A stretch of DNA of 64,000 nucleotides from Paratissierella segnis (GCF_014385195.1 NZ_JACRTG010000030.1:62001-126000); one strand, 5' to 3'; numbered from the stretch's first letter, positions 24,335 through 33,218 are shown. Numbers and translations are program-made. The notes: generated by a model from the letters alone, not told the origin.

Positions 24335-25075
24335 TTATTCTTTATTTATGATTCTCTTTAAAAATTCTCTGGTTCTATCATGAACAGGATTGTTGAAAAT
24401 TTCTTCCGGAGCTCCTTCTTCTGCTATGACTCCCTGATCCATAAATACTACCCTATCGGATACTTCTTTTGCAAATCCCATTTCATGAGTCACTACAAGC
24501 ATTGTAAGACCACTTTTAGCTAGATCCTTCATGACCTTAAGCACCTCTCCAACCATTTCCGGATCCAACGCTGATGTTGGTTCATCAAATAACATGACAT
24601 CAGGTTCCATGGAAAGCGCTCTTGCTATAGCAACTCTTTGTTTTTGGCCGCCTGACAGCTGACTTGGTTTTGCATTTATATAATTATCCATTCCGACTAC
24701 ATTAAGGTATTTTATGGCAATTTTTTCTGCTTCATCAACGCTTCTTTTCAGTACCTTTATCTGCCCCACTGTACAATTACTTAAAACGTCGTGATTGTTA
24801 AACAAATTGAATTGTTGGAATACCATGCCTAATTTTGTCCTATATTCATATACATTATGCCCATCCTCTAATATATTTTCACCTTTATATATTATTTGAC
24901 CGCTGCTTGGTTTCTCCAATAGATTTATACAACGAAGGAGAGTTGATTTACCTGAACCGGACGATCCAATGATAGTTACTACTTCACCTTGATTAACGGA
25001 AAAGTCTATATCTCTTAAAACTTCATGAGTACCAAAGGTTTTACTCAAGTGTTGAATATCAATTATTTTTTCCAT
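24335..25075 (-). CDS. Amino acid ABC importer ATPase (probable lysine uptake)
   Basis: This 246-residue ATPase of the polar amino acid (GlnQ/HisP) family energises uptake. It has Walker A GSSGSGKS (37-44), the signature LSGGQKQRVAIARAL, Walker B VMLFDEPTSALDPE and a switch His in VVTHEMGFA. The start at 25075 is supported by GGGAG 8 bases upstream; in-frame codons further upstream lie within the permease gene. It is the last gene of the riboswitch-controlled operon (binding protein, permease, ATPase). The lysine riboswitch at the head of the operon points to lysine, or a close basic amino acid, as the substrate. Confidence 0.9.
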   Translation of the reverse strand: MEKIIDIQHLSKTFGTHEVLRDIDFSVNQGEVVTIIGSSGSGKSTLLRCINLLEKPSSGQIIYKGENILEDGHNVYEYRTKLGMVFQQFNLFNNHDVLSNCTVGQIKVLKRSVDEAEKIAIKYLNVVGMDNYINAKPSQLSGGQKQRVAIARALSMEPDVMLFDEPTSALDPEMVGEVLKVMKDLAKSGLTMLVVTHEMGFAKEVSDRVVFMDQGVIAEEGAPEEIFNNPVHDRTREFLKRIINKE

Positions 25076-25088
25076 CAGTTCTACTCCC

Positions 25089-25868
25089 TTATAATTTCCT
25101 ATTATTTTCATGATTTTTGCATGCAATACTCTCAGACGATTGCACCTGCATGTGATTTCCTGCCATTATAAAGTTTGCCGGTCCGTCCATTTTTCTTTCA
25201 ATATACCGTAATATTCTTGTTATACTTATTGTCATTATTAGGTAAATAACACTTGCTATAAAATATGGTTCAAAGAACTTGAAAGTTGCTCCTGCAATTG
25301 ATTTGGTTTGAAAGAATAATTCAGTAACAGATATTACATTCAATACTGAAGTATCCTTTACATTGATGACAAACTCATTGCCGGTTGCAGGCAAAATATT
25401 TCTCATTACCTGCGGCAGAATTATATTCATCATAGTTTGCGTATGATTCATACCGATTGCCTGCGCAGCCTCAAATTGCCCCTTATCTATAGATACAATT
25501 CCCCCGCGTACTATTTCTGACATGTATGCACCGGTATTGATAGAAACTATTAGTAAAGCGGCAAATACTCTATTCATCTGTATGCCAAATGCCTGTGCTG
25601 TACCATAGAAAATTACCATAGCCTGAACTATCATTGGTGTTCCTCTGAAGAACTCAATGTATACAGACAGAATTTTATTGACAACAATTAATATCGTTTT
25701 TTTAATACCTTTGTTTGGCAGCGGAATCGTACGGACGATACCGATTATTAGACCTATTATTAATCCTATTATTGTACCAATGATGGAAATGAGGATAGTC
25801 ATACCCGCTCCCCTTAAAAACATTGGCCAATCCTTCATAAATATGTTAACTATTGTATTAAAACTCAT
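25089..25868 (-). CDS. Amino acid ABC importer permease
   Basis: This 259-residue membrane protein of the HisM/GlnP family has about five hydrophobic segments. The EAA-type cytosolic loop EAAQAIGMNHTQTMMNIILPQ contacts the ATPase. The RGTPMIVQ segment near residue 80 is also typical. The start at 25868 follows TTAGGAGG by 6 bases. It is the only permease gene in the operon, so it must work as a homodimer. Specificity for lysine is inferred from the upstream riboswitch. Confidence 0.9.
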   Translation of the reverse strand: MSFNTIVNIFMKDWPMFLRGAGMTILISIIGTIIGLIIGLIIGIVRTIPLPNKGIKKTILIVVNKILSVYIEFFRGTPMIVQAMVIFYGTAQAFGIQMNRVFAALLIVSINTGAYMSEIVRGGIVSIDKGQFEAAQAIGMNHTQTMMNIILPQVMRNILPATGNEFVINVKDTSVLNVISVTELFFQTKSIAGATFKFFEPYFIASVIYLIMTISITRILRYIERKMDGPANFIMAGNHMQVQSSESIACKNHENNRKL

Positions 25869-25927
25869 TGAATGCCTCCTAATCACATGATGAAACTGAC
25901 TATATAAAAATAGTCAGTCTCAATTAA

Positions 25928-26785
25928 TTATTGAGCAGCAGGTTGGTTTTTAATTGCTGCATCCATAATACTTTGTCGCTCTTGTTCAGAAATTCCACTT
26001 AACACTTCATTTATCTTTTCGACCAATTCACTGCCTTTTTGTAATCCTACTGCTATAGCTGTATCATCATCTGAGGTTTCAAAGCCGTATTCAAATTCTA
26101 CAAATGCAAAGTTTGGGTTTGCAGATGATGCGCTTATGGCTTCCGGTTTTTCAGACACATACCCATCAATTATCCCTGTTTCCAAAGCAACTCTCATTGC
26201 AGGGAAATTATCCATTGCAGTTTCCTTTTTTACCCCTTCTATTTGATCAATTACCGAGTAATGGAATGTATTTAATTGCGCTGTAATTTTTGCTCCCTTA
26301 AAGTCTTTAAGTGAAGTTGCATTTTCATATGCTCCGCCTTTTTTTACTACCATAACTAAATCGGACTTATAATAATTATCGGTAAAGTCAATAGACTCTG
26401 CTCGTTCTGCTGTAGGTGACATTCCGGCAATTATTGCATCTATCACACCTGATGTCAATGCAGGTAGCAGTCCATCCCATTCTGTTTTTACTATTACTAA
26501 TTCTTTGCCTAAACCTTCAGCAATTTTTTTAGCTATTTCTACGTCATATCCTCCGGCAAATTCAGCGCTATCTTTCATCGCAACGGCACCATTTGAATCA
26601 TCCATTTGAGTCCAGTTAAATGGTGCATAACCTGCTTCAAGACCTATTACAAATGTATCCTTCCCTGAAGATGACGGTGTATCCGATGATGTCAGCACCT
26701 CCGACTTTGGTTGTGAAGAACAAGCTGCAAGCAATGTACTTGCTAATATTATTAATACTAAAATAAAAGATAATCTTCTTTTCAT
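25928..26785 (-). CDS. Amino acid ABC importer solute-binding lipoprotein (probable lysine)
   Basis: This 285-residue extracellular lipoprotein has a signal sequence and the lipobox LLAAC (Cys22), followed by a Ser/Thr-rich linker and a family-3 binding-protein domain beginning at FVIGLEAGYAPFNW. The motif WDGLLPALTSGVIDAIIAGMSPTAER is characteristic of the polar amino acid family. The start at 26785 follows GGGAG at normal spacing. It is the first gene after a lysine riboswitch and terminator, so it should be made only when lysine is scarce. Confidence 0.9.
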   Translation of the reverse strand: MKRRLSFILVLIILASTLLAACSSQPKSEVLTSSDTPSSSGKDTFVIGLEAGYAPFNWTQMDDSNGAVAMKDSAEFAGGYDVEIAKKIAEGLGKELVIVKTEWDGLLPALTSGVIDAIIAGMSPTAERAESIDFTDNYYKSDLVMVVKKGGAYENATSLKDFKGAKITAQLNTFHYSVIDQIEGVKKETAMDNFPAMRVALETGIIDGYVSEKPEAISASSANPNFAFVEFEYGFETSDDDTAIAVGLQKGSELVEKINEVLSGISEQERQSIMDAAIKNQPAAQ

Positions 26786-26860
26786 TATAAAATCTCCCTT
26801 AGAGTAAATTTCTAATATAATATCAAAACTTTTTAGACAAAATAAATACACCCAACAGAA

Positions 26861-26886
26861 TCGTCAGGTGCTTATATGCATATAGC
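26861..26886 (-). terminator. Riboswitch-controlled terminator before the lysine operon
   Basis: On the minus strand CACCTGAC and GTTGGGTG can pair (with G-T pairs) around a short loop, followed by TATTTATTTTG. It lies between the aptamer and the first gene, so it fits the expression platform of a transcription-terminating lysine riboswitch. I did not work out the competing antiterminator. Confidence 0.6.
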
Positions 26887-26920
26887 AAAGCTAAGACAAT
26901 CCTCTCCTTTCTTGCTCATT

Positions 26921-27099
26921 GTGAGATAGCACAACATCAAAGTACCGAGCTAATACTATGATGACAGTCCTATACCTTTTAAATATAGTCCCAGCAGCAG
27001 ATTTTGGTATCTGCTACTTCGGCGATGGCTCCTTTTGCTATAATTCAACGGCTTCCGGCCTCACTATAACTACTAATAGAAATCGCGCCTCTACCTCAC
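26921..27099 (-). promoter_or_regulatory. Lysine riboswitch (L-box) aptamer
   Basis: This 179-base element on the minus strand has a P1 stem formed by GTGAGGTAG (27099-27091) and CTATCTCAC (26929-26921). Its conserved core matches the lysC leader of Bacillus subtilis: GGTAGAGGCGCG, GCCATCGCCGAAG, GCTGCTGGG and AGGACTGTCA in the right order. The size is normal for this class. Lysine binding should favour the downstream terminator and switch off the importer operon. This is one of the most secure RNA calls in the window. Confidence 0.93.
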
Positions 27100-27138
27100 C
27101 CAAAGGATGAGGATTTTTATGAAGTTTTGATTTGTTTT

Positions 27139-27167
27139 ATGATAACACTAATAGGTTTGCTTGTCAA
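27139..27167 (-). promoter_or_regulatory. Sigma-A promoter of the lysine importer operon
   Basis: On the minus strand TTGACA (27167-27162) and TATCAT (27144-27139) are separated by 17 bases. Transcription would start about 30 bases before the riboswitch P1 stem, as expected for a leader RNA. Confidence 0.75.
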
Positions 27168-27603
27168 CATTTTTAAAAAATTATGCTTTTACTCCTTATC
27201 AGTATTATATTCACTCGTATCCTGTGCTACCATCATTGTTTTTTCAGGTCGCACATCATATATCACACTTCTAGGGAAATTCACAATATTGATTTCCGAC
27301 ATCGTATTATCAGCCCATAATTCACACTGTGTCATTACAACCTGTACTATCATTAACTTTATGCCACCGAAGCCTTTCGATTTCCCGCATGGTTTTAGAT
27401 GCTTTTTCAAATAATCTGATAATTTCCATAGTGATTCACATATCAAAATAATAGGTGCTAAAATAGAGCTATGAATAAAAAAAACTTATTTTAAACAATT
27501 ATATTTAAATTTTATATAAAGCTGGTTCCCGCCATGTTTTTTAAATCCATCTTATCGAGTGGCTGGACCCTTTCAGCCAACTCAACTGCCATCTGTTTTT
27601 TGA
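27168..27603. other. Stretch without a convincing gene
   Basis: The minus strand has an 85-codon open frame (27446-27189) with a TTG start, but there is no ribosome site and I recognise no family in its translation. The sequence 27569-27595 can form a GAGTGGCTG/CAGCCAACTC hairpin without a T-run, just downstream of the mgtE pair. I see no promoter, RNA gene or mobile element. Confidence 0.4.
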
Positions 27604-28914
27604 TTATAGCAACATTGCAGTCGCAATCGCAAAATAAATGAGTAAGGCGAACAAATCATTGATCGTACTAATAATAGGGCCTGAGGCTACCGCCGGATCA
27701 ATATTCATTTTATCAAGAAAAATTGGAATAAAGACACCACAAATAGCGGAGATAAACATCCCTCCGGCTAAGGAACTTCCAACTACAAAAGCTAATTGAA
27801 GCGGATTTTGATCGCCCATGGTAACAAATGATAGGAAAACAAAGGCAATAATGAAGCCAAAGAAACCAATTAATAAACTGTTAAGTATACCAATCATTAT
27901 TTCATCGCGAATATGAAGTTTAACGTCATCTTTGCCGCTTAACTTATATTGGTGTAATCCCAGTATCGTCACCGAAATGGCTTGTGTGCCAATATTACCT
28001 GCCATTCCCAAGATCATTGGTTGAAATAAAATAAGGGCAGTGATTTGTTCAATAGTATCTTGAAAGAAAGATAGAAATCCGGCAATAACAAGGTTCAAGA
28101 CGATTGAAGCTAAAAGCCATGGGAGTCTTTGTTTAGTTCTCACAAAAGCCGAGGAATCTTCCTCATAGTCCCCAACAGCGACAAAACGTTCAACATCTTC
28201 TTCATATTCTTCAATCATGGTATCTAAGATATCATCCGCAGTAATAATCCCAATCAGGTGATGTTGTTCATTCACCACTGGCATGACGGTATAGTCATAA
28301 TCTCTTAGTTTTTTAATCGCTGTATGAATTGAATCATGTTCATAAATAACGGCTTGGTTACGTTCAATAATCTTATCAAGCTTATCGCCTTTACGAGCTG
28401 ATATTAAGTTCTTTAATTCAATGGAACCGACATAATTTTGATGACTGTCAATAACAAAGATTTCATCGATAAAATCACTATCTTTCACATTTTTCACTAA
28501 ATTTCTGGTAGCATCTGTAATACTTGTCTTTTCTTGAATGACAATAAAGTCAGTATTCATTATTGAAGCCGCCACATCTTCATCATAAGCTAGCATGCGA
28601 ATCATTTTTTGTCGTTTAGCCGTATCTAATAAGGAGAGAATTTCTTGGACTTCCGCTGTATCGACATCATCCAATAAATTACGAATTTCATCCATTTCCA
28701 GAGCATCTAATAATTCTTTTTTCCTATCTACTGAGAGCGAGTGAATGTAGCTTAAGGCTAGTTCATCACTTAATTCGATAAATACATCATTCAATCGGTC
28801 AACCGGGAGTTGATTCAACATTTCAAATTGTCGGTCAGCATCAGCATTTTCGACCATACGCGCAATATCTAGCGGATGGCCTTTTGCTAACAGTTCTAAT
28901 TCTTTACAATCCAT
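27604..28914 (-). CDS. mgtE: MgtE-type Mg2+ transporter/channel, canonical pore
   Basis: This 436-residue protein has an N-terminal helical MgtE domain (1-125), a pair of CBS domains (about 128-240) and five membrane segments from about 265. The pore motif AGNIGTQ (305-311) fits the GNxGTQ filter of magnesium channels, and NDLFALLIYF near the end carries the conserved membrane Asp. In MgtE the cytosolic domains close the pore when Mg2+ is plentiful. The ATG follows GGAGGG and starts 1 base after the stop of the upstream mgtE gene, so both are made from one message. Confidence 0.9.
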   Translation of the reverse strand: MDCKELELLAKGHPLDIARMVENADADRQFEMLNQLPVDRLNDVFIELSDELALSYIHSLSVDRKKELLDALEMDEIRNLLDDVDTAEVQEILSLLDTAKRQKMIRMLAYDEDVAASIMNTDFIVIQEKTSITDATRNLVKNVKDSDFIDEIFVIDSHQNYVGSIELKNLISARKGDKLDKIIERNQAVIYEHDSIHTAIKKLRDYDYTVMPVVNEQHHLIGIITADDILDTMIEEYEEDVERFVAVGDYEEDSSAFVRTKQRLPWLLASIVLNLVIAGFLSFFQDTIEQITALILFQPMILGMAGNIGTQAISVTILGLHQYKLSGKDDVKLHIRDEIMIGILNSLLIGFFGFIIAFVFLSFVTMGDQNPLQLAFVVGSSLAGGMFISAICGVFIPIFLDKMNIDPAVASGPIISTINDLFALLIYFAIATAMLL

Positions 28915-28915
28915 T

Positions 28916-30205
28916 TTACAGCCCTCCTAACAATGCGGTCGCTAACCCAAAAAACACTAACAAGCTGATTAAGTCAGCGAGGGTGGTAATAAAGGGGCCT
29001 GAAGCAACAGCCGGGTCAAAACCTAATTTGTCGATACTCACGGGAATTAATACCCCTAATACAGGGGCTATAATAACAGTAACCCACAATGACAATCCTA
29101 CCACAATAGCCAGGGCTAAAGGTTGTGCTGAATTCATTTGTTTGGCTAGAAAATAAGCAATCACAAAAGCTGAAACTCCCATAATGAAGCCAGTTAAAAA
29201 TCCGGTTAAAATTTCTTTACCACCGTTTTTAAGGGCATCTTTAGGGTTCTTAGTTAATATTCTTAAGGTCACGGCCAAGGTTTGAGTGGCTACATCACCA
29301 GCAGCATCTAAAATCAAGGGCTGAAAGAATGCCAACACTGCTACGGCAACTAAGACTTCCTCAAACAAAGTGGTAATATAAGCAATTGGAATGGATAAGA
29401 CTAATAAGATCAATAACCATGGTAACCGCCTAAAGGCAGCCCTTGAAAAGTGTTCCTCTTGTTCAGCTTCTGGCAGGGCTGATAATTTTTCGTAGTCTTC
29501 AGTAGCCTCCTTATGATAAGTATCTAAGGCATCATCCATCATGATCATACCTAATAAAAGCTTAGATTGATTACAGACGGGCATTTCAAAAGCCGAGTAA
29601 TCTCTCATTTTATGAATCGTTTCTTCTATTGGTTCGGTATCTAAGACATGAGGATAGTCTTCCATAATTGCTTGTATCAATTGGGGTGATTTTGTTTTAA
29701 TTAATCTTTTAAGGGTGACAGTACCTAAAAAATGCCCTGCATGATCTACAACAAACAAGCGACTAATTGTTTCCACATCATTGGCTTGTGTGATGACTTG
29801 TTTGGTGGCCGTCTTAACGTCCATTTCGGGTGTTAAGCTAATAAAGTCGGTGGTCATATGAGCCCCAGACTCATCTTCGTCATAGCTTAAGAGTTGACTA
29901 ATTTTGTCTTGCGATTCCAGTTCTTTTAAAATCTCTTGTTTTTCTTGATCATCCATTTTAAACAAAAGATCCCGAGCATCATCGGGTTCCATTAAGTCAA
30001 TCAGTTGTGCTTGAAGGGTATGGTCTAATTCACGAATAAATTCAACAGCTATCTCCGGTTCAAGATAACTGAACATTTCAGATAATTGTTGGGTTGATAA
30101 GAGTGACATCCAGTAATGTCGCTCATCCGCATCCCACTTTAGAAACAGCTCCGATAGATCATGCGGGTGCATATTTTGAAGAGTTTCTATTGTTATCTTT
30201 TCCAT
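28916..30205 (-). CDS. mgtE: Second MgtE-type protein with altered pore motif
   Basis: This 429-residue protein has the same order of N-terminal, CBS and membrane domains as its neighbour. At the pore, however, it reads AGDVATQ (302-308): Asp replaces the filter Asn and Ala replaces the second Gly. The C-terminal ADLISLLVFFG segment keeps the membrane Asp. The start at 30205 is set by GGAGGAG 5 bases upstream. Hand counts of 28921-28980 and 29281-29340 give 28 G+C of 60 each, against 21 of 60 in guaB at 31621-31680, so this gene may be a recent arrival. It could form a heteromeric channel with the adjacent protein or carry a different divalent ion. Confidence 0.87.
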   Translation of the reverse strand: MEKITIETLQNMHPHDLSELFLKWDADERHYWMSLLSTQQLSEMFSYLEPEIAVEFIRELDHTLQAQLIDLMEPDDARDLLFKMDDQEKQEILKELESQDKISQLLSYDEDESGAHMTTDFISLTPEMDVKTATKQVITQANDVETISRLFVVDHAGHFLGTVTLKRLIKTKSPQLIQAIMEDYPHVLDTEPIEETIHKMRDYSAFEMPVCNQSKLLLGMIMMDDALDTYHKEATEDYEKLSALPEAEQEEHFSRAAFRRLPWLLILLVLSIPIAYITTLFEEVLVAVAVLAFFQPLILDAAGDVATQTLAVTLRILTKNPKDALKNGGKEILTGFLTGFIMGVSAFVIAYFLAKQMNSAQPLALAIVVGLSLWVTVIIAPVLGVLIPVSIDKLGFDPAVASGPFITTLADLISLLVFFGLATALLGGL

Positions 30206-30614
30206 ATTCTCTCCTCCTTTTTCAAATAGAAACCTTTGGGGAGGTCTCGGCAATCATTAAAATAAATCTAAAAATCAAGTACGCAGAATATGCATACTTA
30301 GTATACCACACTATACTAAAATCGACTAAGCTTTTCATGTTATCCATTCGTTTTGTCTCATTTGATTTCCTCCAATTATAATTAATGACAAAGTCAAAAT
30401 GTGTGACTAAACTAATGAAAATATATCAAGAATTAACTGAAAATAAATAATATTATATAAAAATGCCCCTATTTCCATGAACGGATTTGGGGCATTATAC
30501 TTTCAAAAATCAACTTATTCCTTAAATAATTACCTTTTTAGAAGCAAATTAGAAGCACAGAATTTTTAGGGTTTGTCAAATCCTCTAATTTACTCATTTA
30601 AGATTGCATATGAA
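30206..30614. other. Gene-free interval between mgtE pair and guaA
   Basis: These 409 bases hold the guaA terminator (30461-30497) and, towards the mgtE side, AT-rich sequence that must contain the mgtE promoter. I see no magnesium M-box aptamer. The sequence next to the guaA stop (30535-30600) contains the related short runs AGAAGCAAATT and AGAAGCACAG but no long repeat. Confidence 0.4.
30461..30497 (-). terminator. Terminator of the guaBA operon
   Basis: AATGCCCC (30462-30469) pairs with GGGGCATT (30489-30496) around a 19-base loop, followed on the minus strand by TTTTATA. It lies about 120 bases past the guaA stop. Confidence 0.72.
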
Positions 30615-31556
30615 TTATTCCCACTCGATGGTAGCAGGAGGTTTATTGGTTATGTCATATACTACTCTATTTACCTGTGATACTTCATCTGTAATCCTAG
30701 TAGATATTTTGTCTAATAACTCCAATGGTATTGGATACCATTTTGCTGTCATAGCATCTTTGGTAGTTATTGCTCTTAATCCAATAGTATGACAATAAGT
30801 TCTTTCTCCATCTATAACTCCCACAGATTGAATATTTGGTAGTACTGCAAAGTATTGCCAAATTTCTTTATCTAATCCTGCTTTTTTGATCTCATCTCTA
30901 AAAATAAAATCAGCATCCCTTAAGATATCCAATTTTTCTTTTGTAATCTCACCTAAACATCTTACACCAAGCCCGGGTCCGGGAAATGGCTGCCTGCCTA
31001 CAATATCCTCTGAAATTCCCAATGCTTTGCCAACTTCTCTAACTTGGTCTTTGTATAATTCCCTTAATGGTTCTATAAGTTCAAAATTTACATCAGCAGG
31101 TAATCCGCCTACATTGTGATGAGACTTAACTGCTAATTTCCCATCTTTCACGCTCTCTATTACATCCGGATAGATTGTACCTTGAACTAAAAATTCAATA
31201 CCTTCAAGTTTCTTCTGTTCCTCTTCAAAGACTCTTATAAATTCTTCACCTATAATTTTTCGCTTGTGTTCTGGATCAATTACACCCTTTAATTTACCAA
31301 GAAATCGCTCCGCTGCATCAACGACTATCAAGTTCATATTGAATTCATCTCTAAATACTCTCTCGACCTGTTCTTTTTCATATTTCCTAAGTAATCCATG
31401 ATCTACAAATACACAAGTAAGATTATTGCCTATAGCCCTATGCACCAATACCGCAGCCACGGATGAATCCACTCCGCCTGACAATGCACAAAGAGCTTGT
31501 TTATTTCCTACTTTATTTCTGATTTCTTCTATTGATCTATCGATAAAATCTTGCAT
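30615..31556 (-). CDS. guaA: GMP synthase ATP-pyrophosphatase subunit, without amidotransferase domain
   Basis: This 313-residue enzyme converts XMP to GMP. The PP-loop SGGVDSS lies at 26-32, followed by VFVDHGLLR, QGTIYPDV, the FPGPGLGVRCLGE motif and the C-terminal dimerisation domain ending in the family's PPATIEWE. Usual bacterial GuaA has about 510 residues with an N-terminal glutamine amidotransferase domain. Here translation starts at an ATG with GGGGGAGG directly upstream, and only 10 bases separate it from guaB, so the domain is truly absent, as in the two-subunit archaeal enzyme. It must use free ammonia or an amidotransferase encoded elsewhere. Cotranscription with guaB is nearly certain. 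Confidence 0.92.
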   Translation of the reverse strand: MQDFIDRSIEEIRNKVGNKQALCALSGGVDSSVAAVLVHRAIGNNLTCVFVDHGLLRKYEKEQVERVFRDEFNMNLIVVDAAERFLGKLKGVIDPEHKRKIIGEEFIRVFEEEQKKLEGIEFLVQGTIYPDVIESVKDGKLAVKSHHNVGGLPADVNFELIEPLRELYKDQVREVGKALGISEDIVGRQPFPGPGLGVRCLGEITKEKLDILRDADFIFRDEIKKAGLDKEIWQYFAVLPNIQSVGVIDGERTYCHTIGLRAITTKDAMTAKWYPIPLELLDKISTRITDEVSQVNRVVYDITNKPPATIEWE

Positions 31557-31566
31557 AATCCTCCCC

Positions 31567-33018
31567 CTATCCTCGTGAATAATTTGGCGCTTCTTTAGTA
31601 ATTTGGATATCATGTGGATGATTTTCGATTAATGAAGCCGAGGTTATCCTTATAAATCTTGCCTTGTTTTGCAAGTCCAAGATATTTTTAGCTCCTACAT
31701 AACCCATACCTGATTTAAGTCCGCCCATCAATTGATAAACAACTTCACCTAATGGTCCCCTATAATGTACTCTTCCTTCTACTCCTTCAGGTACATATTT
31801 CTTTTGTCCTTCTTGGAAATATCTGTCCTTGCTTCCGGCATCCATTGCTCCCATTGAGCCCATGCCTCTATATTCCTTATATTTTCTTCCTTCATACAAT
31901 ACTTCTTCTCCCGGGCTTTCATCTGTTCCCGCAAATAATGACCCAATCATAACTACATTTGCACCGGCAGCTATGGCTTTTGTAATATCCCCGGAATATT
32001 TTATTCCGCCATCTGCGATTACAGGAATATCGTATTCTTTCGCCGCCTTAGCACAATTTACAATAGCGGTAATTTGAGGAACTCCTATACCGGTTACTAC
32101 CCTTGTTGTACATATGGAGCCAGGACCTATACCTACTTTAACTGCATCAGCACCGGCCTTTATTAAATCTACTGTAGCTTCAGCAGTAGCAACATTTCCT
32201 GCAATTAAATTCAATTTTGGATATTCGATTTTAATCCTCTTTACAGCTTCTAATACCCCTTTTGAATGTCCATGAGCTGTATCAACTACTATTACATCAA
32301 CCTTAGATTTTACCAATGCAGCTACCCTATCCATCATATCTGCTGTAACCCCAACAGCAGCACCTGCAAGTAATCGTCCATTGCTATCCTTAGCGGAATG
32401 AGGATATTGGATTGACTTTTCAATATCCTTAATAGTTATTAGCCCTGATAAATGAAAGTTTTCGTCAACTAACGGAAGTTTTTCTATTTTATATTTTTTC
32501 ATTGTTTCCAAGGCATCGTCCATAGAAATATCATTTGTTGCAGTTATTAGATTTTCTTTAGTCATCACTTCATCTATCTTTTTTGTGACTTCCTTTTCAA
32601 ATCTAATATCTCTATTTGTAATAATCCCCACCAGTTTACCATTTTCATCCGTTATAGGTACTCCTGATATCCTATATCTTTCCATCAATTCCAATGCATC
32701 AGATACAGCATTTTCAGGTGATAGATAGAATGGATCAGTTATAATTCCGTGTTCCGATCTTTTTACCTTATCAACCTCAAGAGCTTGCTCTTGAATGGGC
32801 ATATTTTTGTGTATAATCCCTACACCACCTTCTCTTGCCACTGCTATTGCCATTCTTGATTCCGTTACTGTATCCATACCAGCACTCATCATAGGGATAT
32901 TAAGTTTGATGTTTTTTGTTAAGTTTATTTGTGTATTTGTTTCCCTTGGTAAAACTTCGGATTTACCGGGTAGTAAAAGCACATCATCAAAGGTTAAACC
33001 GTCGCCTACAAATTCCAA
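31567..33018 (-). CDS. guaB: Inosine-5'-monophosphate dehydrogenase
   Basis: This 483-residue enzyme oxidises IMP to XMP with NAD+, the committed step to GMP. The barrel carries the catalytic loop GIGPGSICTTRVV with Cys303, and a CBS pair interrupts it at about 90-205. The C-terminal flap SMGAMDAGS-RYFQ is present. The start is a TTG at 33018 with AAGGAGGA 6 bases upstream; no ATG is available at the right place. It is the first gene of guaBA, with a promoter at 33148-33176 and a leader of about 120 bases. Confidence 0.95.
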   Translation of the reverse strand: MEFVGDGLTFDDVLLLPGKSEVLPRETNTQINLTKNIKLNIPMMSAGMDTVTESRMAIAVAREGGVGIIHKNMPIQEQALEVDKVKRSEHGIITDPFYLSPENAVSDALELMERYRISGVPITDENGKLVGIITNRDIRFEKEVTKKIDEVMTKENLITATNDISMDDALETMKKYKIEKLPLVDENFHLSGLITIKDIEKSIQYPHSAKDSNGRLLAGAAVGVTADMMDRVAALVKSKVDVIVVDTAHGHSKGVLEAVKRIKIEYPKLNLIAGNVATAEATVDLIKAGADAVKVGIGPGSICTTRVVTGIGVPQITAIVNCAKAAKEYDIPVIADGGIKYSGDITKAIAAGANVVMIGSLFAGTDESPGEEVLYEGRKYKEYRGMGSMGAMDAGSKDRYFQEGQKKYVPEGVEGRVHYRGPLGEVVYQLMGGLKSGMGYVGAKNILDLQNKARFIRITSASLIENHPHDIQITKEAPNYSRG

Positions 33019-33103
33019 AACTATTCCTCCTTCGATTTTTATTATTTACAAACCATTATATAGTATTATTATGTCGATATAACTTAACGTTTATGAATTT
33101 CGA

Positions 33104-33143
33104 GGAAAAGTAACATTATATATGGTTTAGTAGAAACTTTTCC
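33104..33143 (-). other. Hairpin at the 5' end of the guaB leader
   Basis: GGAAAAGT (33104-33111) and ACTTTTCC (33136-33143) form a perfect 8-bp stem with a 24-base loop. The predicted transcription start is near 33141, so this structure would sit at the very 5' end of the mRNA. It could protect the message from decay or be part of a regulatory leader. I do not recognise a known riboswitch class. Confidence 0.45.
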
Positions 33144-33147
33144 TTTT

Positions 33148-33176
33148 AATGTAACAAAATTAAACCTATAAGTCAA
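33148..33176 (-). promoter_or_regulatory. Sigma-A promoter of guaBA
   Basis: On the minus strand TTGACT (33176-33171) and TACATT (33153-33148) are 17 bases apart. It is the best match in the interval between the diguanylate cyclase terminator and guaB. Confidence 0.65.
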
Positions 33177-33218
33177 GAAAAATATAAAGCATGAGCTCAA
33201 CAACATGTTTCGAAAACA

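Noticed and set aside
27189..27446. An 85-codon open frame on the minus strand upstream of the lysine promoter
   Set aside because: It starts at a TTG without any ribosome site, its translation matches nothing I know, and it could be chance or a fragment. It is described only as part of the gene-free stretch.
30206..30460. Magnesium (M-box) riboswitch expected upstream of mgtE
   Set aside because: I could not find the M-box core or an associated terminator; the leader looks too short and too AT-rich.
30535..30620. Possible integration (att) site at the 3' end of guaA, a known hotspot for mobile elements
   Set aside because: The adjacent mgtE genes differ in composition, but I found no direct repeat of the guaA end elsewhere in the window and no integrase gene.
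33019..33147. Purine riboswitch upstream of guaB
   Set aside because: The conserved TATA...CCTGGGAATATGGC core is absent; only a simple hairpin is visible.
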